Shown here: positions 11,104-23,011 of the stretch, in pieces
Numbering within the stretch: position 1 is the stretch's first letter
Layout: each line of letters opens with the position of its first letter
Source of the DNA: Macrolepiota albuminosa
Lineage: Eukaryota; Basidiomycota; Agaricomycetes; Agaricales; Agaricaceae
Assembly: GCA_027475525.1 (NCBI GenBank)
Contig: JAMWFC010000054.1
Location: 2,534,468 to 2,598,467, forward strand
Length of the DNA: 64,000 nt
Reading direction: 5' to 3'
The notes under the pieces: generated by a model
The model's database searches: none
What the model saw: only the letters and a program-made list of their open reading frames with translations
What the model was told of the DNA's origin: nothing
Translations under genes and position numbers: made by a program

Positions 11104-11484
11104 TGTAACAGAAGTCTACCCAATAGAGTAGCATTTTGTTACACAGGATTAGAGCCTCATTATAGAACTGGTATAAGTCCTAATATTGTAAAGTTGTCTA
11201 ATACACAATCAACTAGGTCTTTTTATACTATGGTATAACTATGGGTAATTTGATAACCATAACTAATGAGTAAGAGCAAGTTAGTAATTAAAGTACCTAC
11301 TGTAATTAGGTGTGACTATGGGTGTATCAGTCATGACTTCACTACATATGCCCTCCAAATGAACTATAGGAGGGGACATCTATACTAAGTAGTGAGGTTT
11401 TAAAAGCTTTCAAGGAAATTAAGCAGAGAAGTAAGAGAAATTCATAAAGGTGAAACCTCATTTATTAGTTAATATGTTACCTCT
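11104..11484. other. no gene seen
   Basis: This is AT-rich. It starts with a 40-bp stretch bounded by TGTAACA and TGTTACA. It is probably a retroelement 3' region belonging to the minus-strand gag remnant next to it. Confidence 0.3.
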
Positions 11485-12985
11485 TTATTTTTCTTCTCCT
11501 TTGGCATCCACATCGCCCTGCTGCTTGTTAAAGAGTGTGATGTTCTTCTCATTGACATAATCAGTTAACTCAGTGTGTGCCAGCTTGGGATCAATCTGAG
11601 TACTGTCCTTCATCACCATATCAGTTGTCTTACTCTCCTTATTGGTTATAGTGATCTTTGACTTGACCAGAGCATGAACAAGATTTTTAGTTGAGTGAGG
11701 ATGAGATTTCTTGCTAGGAACTGAGGATAGGAGGTTGGCCATAGGAGTTTTTGGTAGGTCCTTTAATAGCTCTACTCTAGCCTTGAGGTTTTCAGAGTTA
11801 TAAGAAGGAGTGCAGTTATAGATAATATAATCATGCTGATTACCATCATAATAGTTGGGCATTTCTCAGATATGATGGAATGTCAATTTCTTACTATGCA
11901 TTATAGGCAAGGCAGAGTGCCAATTGATGTAATTGTTATGTTGCATGTGAGTGCCATGGAAATTGGAGTATCTACATAACATGTCCAAATTAACAGATAA
12001 GGAGTAATTGTATGGCAGAGCTCCTGGTAACTGACTGGTCTTCTTTATAGCCTAATGAGCATAATAGTGCTTAATACTCTGAACCTTCAGACCAGAAGGA
12101 GCTCTCCATGCACAAAGGATATTCTTATAAGTTTGTTGGTTCACATCACCATTTTTGATGATGAATCCTGATTCTACTAATTTTCTGAGATGAGGATCCA
12201 TGAAGATAGTAGGCAGAAAGCTGGAGGAGAAAGGCTGATATCTATAGCTCTATTGATTCTCATTGGCCTTCCATGTTGCCAACCAAAACTCACACTCATC
12301 CAGATGAGCTGAGTTTAGCTAGTCAGCAACCTCCTCATACTCAGCCAGCTTGGCATAGGTGGAATTCCCATGGGTTGACTGGACATGGCTGTCAAACTGT
12401 ATTATCAGGGAAAGTTGTAAAGGATGGAGGCACACAGATGCAAGGAAAGGCCTTGTCTTATCCTAAAAGATGATGATGAGAGTGTCCAGGTCCTATTCTA
12501 CCAAGAGGTGCTGATCAGTCCTTTTTCTCAATGCAGTGTGGGGCTTTGATCCTCATTGCCTGAAGGGATCCATTTCTGTAGTTACTAGAAAATGAGTGGT
12601 GTTGAGCTGAAGAGATGTGATAAAAATATGGGGTAGAAGAGAGGGAAGAGTTGATAGCTCTATGGTAGGAGCCTCTAGGCAGGTATTTATTCCAGTAAGA
12701 CTGATATATCCTAAATAGGTCTGTGAGTTGTCACTAGAGGGCTTCCCCATTTCATTGGTTAACTGATTTCTATTTCTAATAGCTCAAAATATGCATCTAG
12801 CAGGCTCAACTCTTTAGCCTAATCATATTTTAACCAGGTTTTATCTCTAGCAGTTTATATTACTTTGAACATAGTGTTGGTCCTAGTGCTCTTATATGCC
12901 ACAATGTGCTCAGCAGCCCATTCTTCAGTATTGGTACCAGTGATTTGCTCATCAAGTTGATCAGTGATGATGCCCAAGTAGATCA
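11485..12985 (-). pseudogene. retrotransposon gag-like remnant
   Basis: In minus order there is a broken N-terminal part around 12.3 kb, a middle block 'MDPHLRKLVESGFIIKNG' at about 12.2 kb, then an open 125-codon stretch (11862-11485). That stretch contains 'NYYDGNQHDYIIYNCTPSY', 'NLKARVELLKDLPKTPM' and a lysine/serine-rich tail. No zinc knuckle is seen. The position just inside an LTR-like repeat (12988-13960) and the N-to-C order fit gag of a minus-strand LTR element. I do not recognise the exact family. Confidence 0.45.
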
Positions 12986-13960
12986 CAGCAGATATGATTT
13001 ACAGCTACTGACCTGTACAATTGCATTGGACATGCTAAGATTCAGGGAGTCTCAGGCAGTTCCCAGAGAACAAGTCAGAAACTAAGTTGAACAACAGAAT
13101 TTGGTGAAAGTCGGTAACAATACTCAGCAAGGATGTGCGGTAAGACAGGTGTGCTAATTGCAATGTGCACCTAAAGAATAGAGGGAGGTAAGCATGAGTA
13201 AGTATGGCAGAGGACACAGCAAGGAAACTAGAGGCTTAGCAACAGCTAAGCTGCATGATGTCTGCTGTAGGTGCAAGGTGCATAGGTTCCATAAGCATAA
13301 CTGTGGCAAGCAGGCTTAGAGTGTTCAGATATTTGGCAACTATGAACTTAGTCAACTCAAAAAAAATCTGGACTGTAAGATAAACTAAGGGGTGTAAACT
13401 GGGGTACTCTGTTCTTTTCTAACTAGTGACAATAGTCAATATTTATAGTAAAATGAATTTGCTGTTGCTAAGCAGCTAAGCATTACCAAGGAGTGGTGAA
13501 CTGAAAAGAATGTAAGTAGTCATTGTGCATTAAACTAATTAATGAGAGGTTAACAAGAAAGCTGTCTGTCTAAGTAGAAAGAAGACACCAAGGTGAAATG
13601 CTAGGCTGTTAGTCATAGAGAAATGCCATTATTTCAACTCATAAGCAATGCCATCGGCTAGCAATACCATGTGCTGCCAGAGTGATGCCATTTGTCAATG
13701 CTTGCCAACGATGTGATATCTGCTGTCACTTGTCATTCTAGCTGCTGTCAGTGCTATCACTGATTGGATATGTTGCTTGCCATATGTGGCCATTGAGTAT
13801 GACTTAGAATAGATAAATTATGTCTGCCAAGTTTGGAATGCACATGATAAGGTATCTGGAGCCAATGCTAAGCCTGCCCTTAATGCACCTAGCCTGTGTG
13901 GGGTCCTATCACTGGAGAATAATCTGTCATCATTGGGATTATGTATATATAGCAAAGATG
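12986..13960 (-). repeat. LTR-like repeat, family 3
   Basis: The first ~330 bp matches 15441-15743 at roughly 80% by eye. Shared stretches include 'tttacagctactgacctgta', 'ccagagaacaagtcagaaac' and 'gctgcatgatgtctgct'. It lies between the end of a minus-strand gypsy (integrase C-terminus at 13.98 kb) and a minus-strand gag remnant. It would be the LTR shared by those two, which suggests LTR-LTR recombination between tandem elements. Confidence 0.5.
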
Positions 13961-13974
13961 CATAAAATACATTT

Positions 13975-15440
13975 TTAATTCCTCTTCAGAGAATGAAGGC
14001 TGATAATTCAATCTGAAACAAGAAGTTTCCAAAGTCTTTTAAGATGTAGTATGGGCCCACATATTTCAGAATCAGTTTACAAGCTAATCTCCTTGAGAAG
14101 GTCATATTCTTTGTAGATACATAAACTAAGTCATTCTTCTCTCCAGGGTTGCAAAGGGACTTGGAGTGGATGCAGCAATCCATATGGTTTTTAAATAAAT
14201 GATTTACTCCTTTTACACATTTACATAAGGTTTTCTACCAAACATGATCTTGGAGGGATAGAAGAGTTTTTTGTGTTTCTAAGTGGGCTAACAGAGAATG
14301 AGCCTCTGCTATTACAATCTCTCATAAGTTTTGCCCTCTTACAATGATTTCAGGGATGCAGAGCAATCTTCCTCTGTCTGTCTTTATATATATGATCCTC
14401 TCTTCTGTGACCTCAAAGTTTTTGTATGTCTTGGATATCTCTACTATCTTTTGAAAGAGCTTGTCATTCCTACTTTGTCTCTTCAGCTCAGCCATTAAAT
14501 CGAGTAGATCCTTTTCTCCACTCAGCAATTCTTCCATTGATACTAGTGTCATTTTCTTGGCCTGTTCTACTAAGGCCTGCAACTGTCTAGCCAGCTCATT
14601 GTCTGCATTATGCTTCATATTCAGATTTGCTTTTGGGCTATTCATAGGATTCTCCTTTTCTGAATGTGTCAAAGCATCATTCTTAGGTAAACTTTTCTTT
14701 TGCCTTGCTGGCAGCTTAATTTTCAGCTTTTTAGCCATGTTTACATGCCTGTCAGCATCCTCACCCTTCTTTTGTTCTTGAGGGCCTTTAAGGACAAAAT
14801 TTTGAGCTGTTTTGGCTGCAAACTCAGCTGCTGTTTCAGGCTGTCTGGTCTCAGCAGATTCTGGCTCCCTTTGTTAGGCTCTTTCCAGAGCAGGTCCTCC
14901 TGCAGCATTGTTAGGAAGAGCAGCATTGCAGCTCTTATTCCCAACTAGTACTAGCATCGAGACTAAATATGCTTCCAATTCATCATTATTAATAATATCA
15001 TAATATGTATATTTGCTCCTTGGTCTCATTGTTCCAGATTGCTCATTGGAGCCTTGACAATGCATCTGATAGTATATTCTTTGTACCAGGCACATATTCT
15101 ACCAGGTAATCAAATTCTGCAATCTTCTCAAGCCATCTAGCCTGGCATCCTGATAAATTTTTCTGATTCAAAAGGTGAATAAGCCTCTTATGGTCTATAA
15201 ACTATTCAAACTTGACACCCTGCAGGATATTCCAGAGTCAGAGTGTGGTCACCACCCCTGCCAGCATCTCTATCTCATGCATGGGGTAGTTTTGCTGTGC
15301 GGTGTTCAATTTTGCAGAAAAAAAGGCAGCAATCTCTGCTGTCTTCTAGTCTTTATCTTGGCTGACTATACTGGTGATTTCTATCACATATTCATCCATC
15401 ACTATGTTGATGGTGATGATGTCCACAAGTAGATTAGTAG
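13975..15440 (-). pseudogene. second Ty3/gypsy element, RNase H to integrase C-terminus, with internal deletion
   Basis: Minus strand. RNase H: 'AAFFSAKLNTAQQNYPMHEI', 'LIHLLNQKNLSG', 'ARWLEKIAEFDYLVEYVPG'. A linker rich in K/P/A follows, then the integrase start 'IVIAEAHSLLAHLETQKTLL', which jumps to the integrase C-terminus 'GEKNDLVYVSTKNMTFS', 'LILKYVGPYYILKDFGN'. The catalytic DDE core is missing, so about 250 residues are deleted. This is a different gypsy lineage from the one at 0.4-5.9 kb and has no visible chromodomain. Confidence 0.85.
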
Positions 15441-15743
15441 CAGATACAGTTTACAGCTACTGACCTGTACAAAATATGTTGGGTGCATTAAGTGTAGAGG
15501 GAGTCCTAGGCAGGTTCCAGAGAACAAGTCAGAAACGAGTTAAACAACAAGTTTTGTTGAGGGTTAGCAACAGAAGTCATGAAGGATAAGCAGTAAAGGA
15601 GATGCACCAATATCAAAATGCACCTAAAGAATAGAAGGAGGTAAATACGGGTAAGTGCAGCAGAGAACATGACAAGGAAAACTTGAGGCTTAGTGATGAC
15701 TAAGCTGCATGATGTCTGCTATAGGTGCAAGGTGCACAGATTC
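15441..15743 (-). repeat. LTR-like repeat, family 3, partial copy
   Basis: It matches the start of 12986-13960, including 25-30 bp beyond the LTR edge. It is cut on the right by LTR family 2. It is directly joined to RNase H, so the sequence between LTR and RNase H has been deleted. Confidence 0.5.
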
Positions 15744-16199
15744 TGTAAGGGTGACCTCTAGAGGCTGTGGCTTAGTCACACAGCTGGCAGAGGGAGATCC
15801 AAAGAGAACAAGTCTAGGGATTTCCTATGCCAAGTTGGATGCTTCTGGGGCTTCTGAAGCATGGGAAACAACTGTACAGTACAACAAAACCTTAAAAACT
15901 CAAAAATTGACTAACCAAACAACTGTGCAAACAAGGCAGGAAAACTCCGGACTTTAGAAGTCAGAAAGGCAAACTCCAGCTTATATAAGCAGTCTGGAAG
16001 CGGTGCTGAAGGGCCTACACTTGTCTGAATGATAGCTAAAGAACCAGAGCACCTCAAAGGTTAAGAATAGTACTAACAGATAGTGTTGAAAAAATAGAAA
16101 CAGTAAAATGAGATAATGTCAGAAGAAATAAGAAAATGAATGAAAGAAGAGTGAAGAGATAAGAAGTGAAGAAAGGAAGAAATGAGGAGTTCCCTGACA
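15744..16199 (+). mobile_element. solo LTR, family 2 (short form)
   Basis: It runs from TGTAAGGGTGACC to CCCTGACA. One of the two internal 'ctggcagagggagatccaaag' segments is missing relative to the 1424 and 45475 copies (456 against about 500-518 bp). TATATAAG is present. No target duplication is seen (GATTC left, GGCAA right). Confidence 0.8.
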
Positions 16200-16369
16200 G
16201 GCAATTGGTAGGTTGTTTTGGGTGGCAGGCTGAGTAGTGTTCCTCCTATTAGACATTAGATGTAGTGGGGCATCATCAGGTCAAATACAGGGTGCAATCT
16301 GTTGCTCAGCTGGTAGAATCGGACTTGCCATGGGGTTTGATATAATGGGCCTGGAGCTCTCCAAGTTGC

Positions 16370-16438
16370 TCTAATACACTTTGGATCTCCCTCTGCCAGC
16401 TGTGTAACTGAGCCACAGCTTCTAAAGGTCACCCTTAC
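16370..16438 (-). repeat. LTR family 2, inverted 5' fragment
   Basis: Reading the minus strand, TGTAAGGGTGACC and the next ~55 bases of LTR family 2 are present, then the match stops. It lies in inverted order 170 bp from the plus-oriented LTR at 15744-16199, and it cuts into the protease end of the gypsy element to its right. Bases 16200-16369 hold no recognisable gene. Confidence 0.7.
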
Positions 16439-16439
16439 A

Positions 16440-17400
16440 GGTTGAGGGTGTCAGCCTGGAAAGCTCAGGACTGGTTCCAGAGTTCAGGGTTTCAGGTGTT
16501 GAGTCACTTCTGAGGGCCCAGAGATGTATGACAGTCATTGAGTGGTTCTTGGGTCCTAGAAATGTCATGGTGAGCATCTTCCAGTCGATGTCAGGGTTTG
16601 CGTCTTGTAGCCAGGGAAGTCCTAGTATAAGTGGAGTCGAGTCATGAAGCCACATGACCAGAAAGTCTGATGTGAATTTGAAACCATTGTCCAGAGTCAT
16701 GTGTCCCAAGTAAGACCTCCTGATGGGGCCAGAGAAGGAGGGGGTACTGTTGAGTCACTACAAGTTGAGGGATTGCTCGAGGGGATCATGAAGAAGGTTG
16801 AGGGTGTCGCTGACAAAGACCTCAGTGGCCTCGCTGTCGATGAGGGCCAATAACAGTCCTGGGGCACTGTCCAACCTGGCAATAATGACAAAGAATCACA
16901 ACAAACAGGACTGGAGTCCAAAGAATAGCATAGTTCTATTTGAGGGGTCCTCCAGGGTTGGTTCAGGACTTGGGAATTCAGGAATGTCAAAGGGAAGCTG
17001 CTGGTCTTCAATTGTTGGTTTCTGATTCAAGCAGAGGGTGAGGTGTCACCAGTCGACATGGGGGTTGGTGTTCTGGAGCCAGGGAAGCTTCAGGATCAAG
17101 GGTGTGGAGGGGTGAAGATTGATTACTAGCATCCAGAGAGTGTGAGTTTGTCTGTTGGCAAAGATAACAGACATACACACAAAATGAGTGATATCTCCGG
17201 CCATGGAGACATCTCTATTGAAGAGGCAAAGTTGAATGGGGATCAGGAGTCATTGGGCAGGCTCCAGGGCAGAGGAGGACCAGGCCTCATCAATAAAGTT
17301 GTCCATGGCATCACTATTGATGAGGGTGTTGAGGAGGTCTCCAGAGGGGATGATGTGGGTTTTCATGAGGAGGGAGTGTGAGAAGTGGAGGGGTAGATAA
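16440..17400 (-). pseudogene. gypsy aspartic protease region, two retropepsin-like copies
   Basis: The minus strand shows two successive retropepsin cores. The first (about 17.33-17.04 kb) has 'TLINSDAMDNFID' and 'STPLILKLPWLQNTNPHVDW'. The second (about 16.86-16.55 kb) has 'LLLALIDSEATEVFVS', 'YLGHMTLDNGFKF' and 'STPLILGLPWLQDANPDIDW'. The family active site is DSGA; here it reads NSDA and DSEA, so both are dead. Between them lie stops and a frame change. The RT domain that should follow is absent, because an inverted LTR fragment sits at 16438. Confidence 0.85.
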
Positions 17401-19600
17401 GCCATAAGGGTGTCCTGTACAAGTGTTGTTGAGCATAAGGGGGAGACTGGGGCAGAGAAGACATTGGAGTTGATTCCATGATTTAGTGCATCTTCTGGGT
17501 CTAAATCACTGGGTTGTTTTCCAAGTATTTGTAGGTGGTGTCTTCTTCCTGGAAAGTCCAGGTGGCACATCCCATGGTCTGTCATTGAGGGCACTTGGAG
17601 ATGAAGTGGTCTTTCTCACCACAGAGTATACAGGCACCATCTCTTCTCTGCCAGTCCTGCACATCCTTCAGGACCTTGATTTAAGGCTGCCCCTTCTTCT
17701 GCAGTCAGTTAGCCCAGAGGGCCTCTTTGTCCCATTTGTTGGAGAGCTTGGGGTCATCTGGGTCTTCCGGGAGCTTGTTGGGGTGCAGACTGTTACTAGG
17801 ATTGTTGATGGCCATGGTGGCATTGAGCTGGGCCTGGGGGCAGGTGCTACTGCCAGGGTTAGTGTTGGGGGGACCATGACTTATCGGGGGGCAGTCACTG
17901 AGGAAAGGGGGTGGGCTGGAGTTCCAGTTCAGAGGATTAGGGGGCTCTCCAGAGGACTAGGGCAGGCCTTCTCATGGATTCCAGAAGGTCTGGGAGTTCA
18001 AGTATTCACTGCAGTCTTTTCAGTAGCGCTGGTCAATTTGCATGATGAGGGCCTTGTATCTGTCATAGGAGGGTTGTTTCAGGGTGAGTCAAAGGACGTC
18101 CTTGATGCATTGTGGCAGTGCATGGCAGAGGACATACCAGATGTACTATAGTTCCAGCCTGTCTCATAAGCTTCCTTCTCAAAACATATGATGAAAGTGG
18201 TGAAGCATTCTTCAGAACGCATCCAGAGATTGAAAAGGTTGTTCTTGGCCTTGGCTATAGTGTCGTAGATCTCAAACTTCCTAGAGAACTTGTCAACAAA
18301 GGCTTGCCAGCAGAAAAGTACTGTGTTGTTGGGGTCAAACTGGATGAGAGCTGTGTAGTGGTTGAAGGTGATCTTTTGGAGGTACAAGGCAGCGAAGGCC
18401 ACCCTAGAGCTGTCGACCTGGAACGTGAGTGGCTTTGCCTAAAATATATTAAAACATTGAGTTAGGAATATACACCATTTTCAGAGGTCCTGGCCTATAA
18501 ATGCATTGGGTTTCTGAATGTCCAGGCATCTTTCATGGGCGAGGGTGTCATGGGCATCATCCAGTCCTGCTGTGTTACAGGGAGGGGGTCCTGCGTTGTA
18601 GTAGTAATAATAGTGGTTACCCCCTCTCTTTGGGAAGGGAAGGCACCAAGAGCAGGGCCTCCTCTGGGTAGCTTACCTGAGGGTCCATGGCCTGAAGGTC
18701 CATTGTTCCTAGAGGAGTTGTTCCTGTTGAGAGAAGGTCCAGGTCTCCATGCAGGGGGTGGTGGGGGTGGCAAGCTGGAGAGTCATCCTCAAGGGTTGGC
18801 TGGAGGTGGCAAAGGTGGTCAAAGAGGGTTCATTGACGCTGGATTGATCTGTGGTGGGCTGGGTGCTGAGTCAGGTGCCGGGTTGCATGGGGGCATTCAA
18901 CTTGGGAGGGTCAAGCTTGCATCAGGGGCCATGGAAGGTTTTGCAGATTGAAGTAGGGTGGGGGGTCATGACAGAAGTTGGGCTCAGGAGGGGCCAGGAT
19001 TGTCACAGGCATGGAACATTGTTTGTTGTCACCTCAAGTGAGCTCATTGATGTAACACAGCATGTCGTCTGTACTAGAGGAACATGTGGACTTCATCAAG
19101 TAGTTGCTGCAGCTCTTTGCAGAGAATTGTGTTGCATCTGTATTTTACCATAGCCTGTTCCAGGAGTTCTCCTTGAGTGAGTTGTTTCCCAAATTTGACC
19201 AAACAATGAGCCCAGTCCTCTAGAGTGCCTTCAAAGTCATCATGTTCAAATTCCATGAGTAACGCTCTTGTCTGCTGCATGAAGTTCTCTGGCAAGATCC
19301 TGAGCAAGCGGAGCATCTTGTCCCATTGATGTTCATACTCCTCAAAGCGTTGTTGTTCTGTTGGCAATGAAGGAGTCTGTGCTGGTGAGGCGGTGGCTGA
19401 GTAGTGTCGAGGGAAATAGTCATAGTTGGGAGGTCCATGGAGTTGGGGGGCAGGGCGTTGGTAATCGTAATAGGGAGTGGGGGCAAAGAGACCTTTGCTG
19501 GAGGGGATTGAGCAAGGTCTACTGGGAATGGGTGGGGTCTCTGGTAGATCCCTGGGGATGCTCTGGTACGAGGAGGCCTCCACAGGTCAGGCCATGGCTA
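17401..19600 (-). pseudogene. Ty3/gypsy gag with zinc knuckle (degenerate)
   Basis: The minus strand starts near 19583 with a proline-rich N-terminus. It continues through a coiled region 'ELLEQAMVKYRCNTILCKEL', a P/G/N-rich middle (18.77-18.50 kb) and the gag core at 18.40-18.06 kb: 'AALYLQKITFNHYTALIQ', 'NNTVLFCWQAFVDKFSRKF', 'CFEKEAYETGWNY'. A CCHC zinc knuckle, CILCGEKDHFISKC, is intact at about 17632-17590. Stops and frame changes occur throughout. With the protease region and the LTR at 19804-20587 it forms the 5' half (LTR-gag-PR) of a gypsy element on the minus strand. Its protease matches the lineage of the RT half at 0.4-5.9 kb. Confidence 0.85.
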
Positions 19601-19803
19601 GGTTCAGTAGAGGGGCCCAGCTAACTGAGGGCCCCAGGTCATAGAGAGACAAATCAGGGGCCCAGTGACGGTAGAGGCATTGAGGTTTGTATAGGAGGGG
19701 TGGGTAGACAGGGTGGAGGATTTGTGCAGAGTTAGCCTGTGGAGTAGTAGGTGTGAGTATATGTAGCCATCAAGAATGGTGTAAGGAGAGAGTCTTGATA
19801 TTA

Positions 19804-20587
19804 TGTCAGGTTCTACTGAGTTGGGGGCTTTCTGGGAAAGCAACACCCTTACAAGGTGGATTTGATCTATGTGTACTCAGATGTCTAGAACTCCGGACTG
19901 AGCTCCAGAGTTCAAGACACAAACAGAGGATTCCTGGAATAAGAAATTTAGTCCAGGGATAAGGTGAAGTTGAAAAGAATTAAAGGGTTAGAGTAGAGTC
20001 GAGAACTGGGAGTTCTAGGACAAGACCTGGTTAGTAGAGTTTAAGTTGTGAAGTGTGTACTAATCTTAAGAGCACACAAACAAATTGAGCATGCCAGTCA
20101 AAGCATACTAGCCAAGCATATCAGTCAGTGCATACCAGTCAATCAAAGGGCATGCAAACAATCAATATAATATCAAGACTAGCAAATACAAGGAGGGGGC
20201 TACTCTATAAGTACTATGGGGTTTTAGGATGTCTGGGACAAGTTCTGGGAGGCATTGAGGAACAGAAGGGGACTGTATACCAAAGATTGTGCATGCAAGG
20301 CACATGATCAATTGGCACAGAGATGGGCCATGATGCGTGATGTGTGATGGCTGAGTTGAATGACATGATCTGATCATTGATTGTGGGGTGGTGGTCAGGC
20401 CATTGGGTAGTCCTGGGGTCCATAATGCAGGGCTATCAAGAGTGCTGTATGATGGCAGGCCTTGACGCTTGTGATGGCAATGTCAGTGGTCGTAATGGTG
20501 GGGGTTGTGTTGTGGGGTTGGAGGAGGGGCCCCGGATGGAGTCCTGGAAGTGTCCTGGGGTGGTTCCAAATGGGAGGGGTCGTGACA
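19804..20587 (-). mobile_element. LTR family 1, 5' LTR of the gag-bearing element
   Basis: On the minus strand it runs from TGTCACGACC to CCTGACA, 784 bp, and is followed inward by the gag at 19583. It is similar over its whole length to 26406-27241, but most CpG sites of that copy read TG or CA here. The flanks at the ends do not show a clear target duplication (a 3' LTR is not in place). Confidence 0.85.
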
Positions 20588-20779
20588 GTCCTCACAGACC
20601 TTGGTTCAATGTGGTGACACATGTATACTACATAGAAGGACAATATATTAGTTGTAGATCTGACATCTCTGTTGTGCATTTTTATGAAGTTCAAGTAAGA
20701 GTTGAAAGCAGAGGAATATGATATAAAAGTGCTGGAATCAAGAGACATCCTGAAAGTGAGAGACCATTCTCTAATGAGT

Positions 20780-22080
20780 TTCTTCTCTGTTCAGAGGGCC
20801 CTTTGTGGCTGCCTAGATGTAATTGCTGAGATAATCATTTTTTGGCTGCCTCCAGCATAAATCGATGGGGTGAAAAAAAAGAAATACTGAGAAATGGAAA
20901 CAACCTTCTTGCCTTGTGAAACTGCTCCTGAGAAATGAGGTCTGCTACCTGATTGTCTGCTCCTGTGATATGTCTGACCTTCAGTTTATGGCCCCTCTTT
21001 AAGATAGAGTCGACCACAGTTTTCAGCATCTTATTCAATCACTCTGGCTATTATGCATCATGCATCATGGCCTTCCCTCCATGTCTATTGATTGTGCACC
21101 CCATACACAATTCCTGGTATACAGTTCTCCTTCTGCTCACCACAATCCATTGATTTCCAGAACTGCCCTAGACACTCTGAAACCCCTCAGGAACCCAGAG
21201 TGATCTCCACATGTACTTAAAGAGTAGCTACCTACTTGTCGTACACTAGTCTTGATATTACATTGATTTTTTGCATGTCCTTTTAATTGACTAGTATGCA
21301 CTGACTGACACACTTTGACTGGCACACTCAACTTATTTGCATGCTCTTGAGATTGGTATGCACTTCATGACTTAAAGTTTATTAACCCCGGTCTTGTCTT
21401 AGAACCCCTGGTTCTTAACTCGACCTTAACTCTCTTATCTTTTTGACTTCTTCTGATCCCTGGACTAAGTCTCTTACTTCAAGAATCCCTTGTTTGCATC
21501 TTGAACCCTGAAGCACAGTCCAGATCAACCAAGTATATGTAGATTAAGTCCACCTCATAAGGGCATTACTTTTCTAGAAAGCCTCCAACTCAGCAGAACC
21601 TGACAGATACAGTGCATAGTTGGTGAGATCTGAGCCATTATTGAATACAAAAGGGCAGTACACATCTTGCACATTCTTTGCTATCCATGTGATTAAACTA
21701 TTGATGGAGCCCCAGCACATCAAAGAAGCCCTGCCTTCAAAGCAGTTGCATCTGTCAATGTGATATTTTCCATCAATAGTTATGACCTGCTTCAATTGCC
21801 AAAGTTTGTGTATGAGAATAAGACAATAAGCTTCAGCCACATCTGATTTCTACAGAATTAACTTCCTGTTAGAATATTCTCTGATTGTAAGTAAAAGTTG
21901 ACCAAGGTGATTCATATTGTCAAGGGGAAAATGAGAAATTCTGTCATAAGAGACTATAGAATTCAGCAAATATTGTCCTGCTGTCAGGTCTGTCATTAGT
22001 CTAAAATCTGATGAATGAGGTTTAGGCATTGCATAAATCAATAAGGATGGGCCGCTGCAGTGCATGACAATACCAAGGTC
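20780..22080 (-). pseudogene. DIRS/Ngaro-like reverse transcriptase and RNase H, split by an LTR
   Basis: Minus strand. RT fingers/palm: 'YAMPKPHSSDFRLMTDLTAG', 'ISHFPLDNMNHLGQLLLTIR', then 'AEAYCLILIHKLWQLKQVIT', 'DGKYHIDRCNCFEGRAS', 'SLITWIAKNVQDV' (22065-21610). After an inserted LTR family 1 fragment, the RNase H end follows: 'LKVRHITGADNQVADLIS' and 'PHRFMLEAAKK' (21038-20835). These are the conserved blocks of tyrosine-recombinase retroelements in Agaricomycetes, whose RT consensus includes 'WQIKQVVTIDG..HVDR.N.FGGRAS'. The YVDD region is lost at the insertion. It is inactive. Confidence 0.8.
21040..21605 (+). mobile_element. LTR family 1, 5'-truncated, sense plus
   Basis: It ends CCTGACA at 21605 and carries the same landmarks as 7965-8533: 'gcatcatgcatcatgg', 'cttgatattac' and 'cagcagaacctgaca'. 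The 5' ~200 bp is missing. It interrupts the DIRS-like RT/RNase H remnant. Confidence 0.75.
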
Positions 22081-22351
22081 TATAGTAGAGCTTTGTCAAT
22101 AACTGTTTATAAAATTAAATAGTCAAAAAGAGACCAATAGCACAATTACTGAAGCAGAAAGAGAAATTTTAGCTACTATTTATATGAAACTTGAGCTTAA
22201 ATTTAAATGAGTTGAGCTTTTGAGTGAGTTTGTATAGTGGAATGTCTCCCAGCAGTTTGAAGGGAGAGGTTTTTCAATAATTGAGGAAGTTGATTAATCA
22301 TATACATTAGTGTTTATCAACATAAATCTAAGAATTGAATAGCATGATATG

Positions 22352-22862
22352 TGTAAGGGTGACCTCTGGAAGCTATGGCTTAGTCACACAGCTGGCAAAG
22401 GGAGATCCAAAGTGTATTCTGACAATATCATAATAACTACTCACTTGGCAGAGGAATATCCAAAGAGAATTAGTCTAGAGATTCTCTATGCCAGGTTGGA
22501 TGCTTCTGGGGCCTCTGAAGTGTGAGAAACAACTGTACAGTACAACAAAACTTTAAAAACTCAAAAATTGCCTAAATAAACAACTGTACAAATAAAGCAG
22601 GAAAATTCTGGACTTTAGAAGTCAGAAAGGCAAACTCTAGCTTATATAAGCAGTCTGGAAGCAGTGCTGAAGGGCCTACACTTGTCTGAATGATAGCTAA
22701 GGAACCAGAGCACCTTAAAAGCTAAGAGTAGTACTAACAGATAGTGTTAAGATAATAAAAACAGCAAAATAAAAGAGAATGATAGAAGAAATAAGAAAAT
22801 GAATGAAAGGAGAGTAAAGGAATAAGGAGTGAAAGAAAGAAAAAATGAAGAGTCTCCTGACA
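22352..22862 (+). mobile_element. solo LTR, family 2, with 5-bp target duplication
   Basis: It runs from TGTAAGGGTGACC to CTCCTGACA, 511 bp. It is flanked by ATATG on both sides (22347-22351 and 22863-22867), which fixes the LTR borders for this family and shows a solo LTR left by recombination. It contains TATATAAG. Confidence 0.9.
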
Positions 22863-23011
22863 ATATGTATTGATAAGTAGACAAATAAAATATAGAGACT
22901 TAACTTCAAAGCCTTCAATTTTCATTATTGTCCCTGACAATATGTATTGATAAGTAGACAAATAAAATATAGAGACTTAACTTCAAAGCCTTCAATTTTC
23001 ATTATTGTCTC
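22858..23011 (+). repeat. tandem duplication, 77-bp period
   Basis: The unit starting TGACAATATGTATTG is repeated exactly 77 bp later (22858 and 22935). It includes the LTR end, the target duplication and flank, so it arose after the LTR insertion or is an assembly error. Confidence 0.9.

Noticed and set aside
14461..14948. Plus frames of 82-106 codons, serine/phenylalanine-rich
   Set aside because: Antisense to the lysine-rich linker of the second gypsy element.
17486..18151. 221-codon open frame on the plus strand
   Set aside because: It is the antisense of the gypsy gag and zinc-knuckle region. The minus strand has recognisable gag motifs; the plus frame has none.
18535..18951. Glycine-rich plus-strand frame
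   Set aside because: Reverse of the proline-rich gag middle on the minus strand; composition is explained by that.
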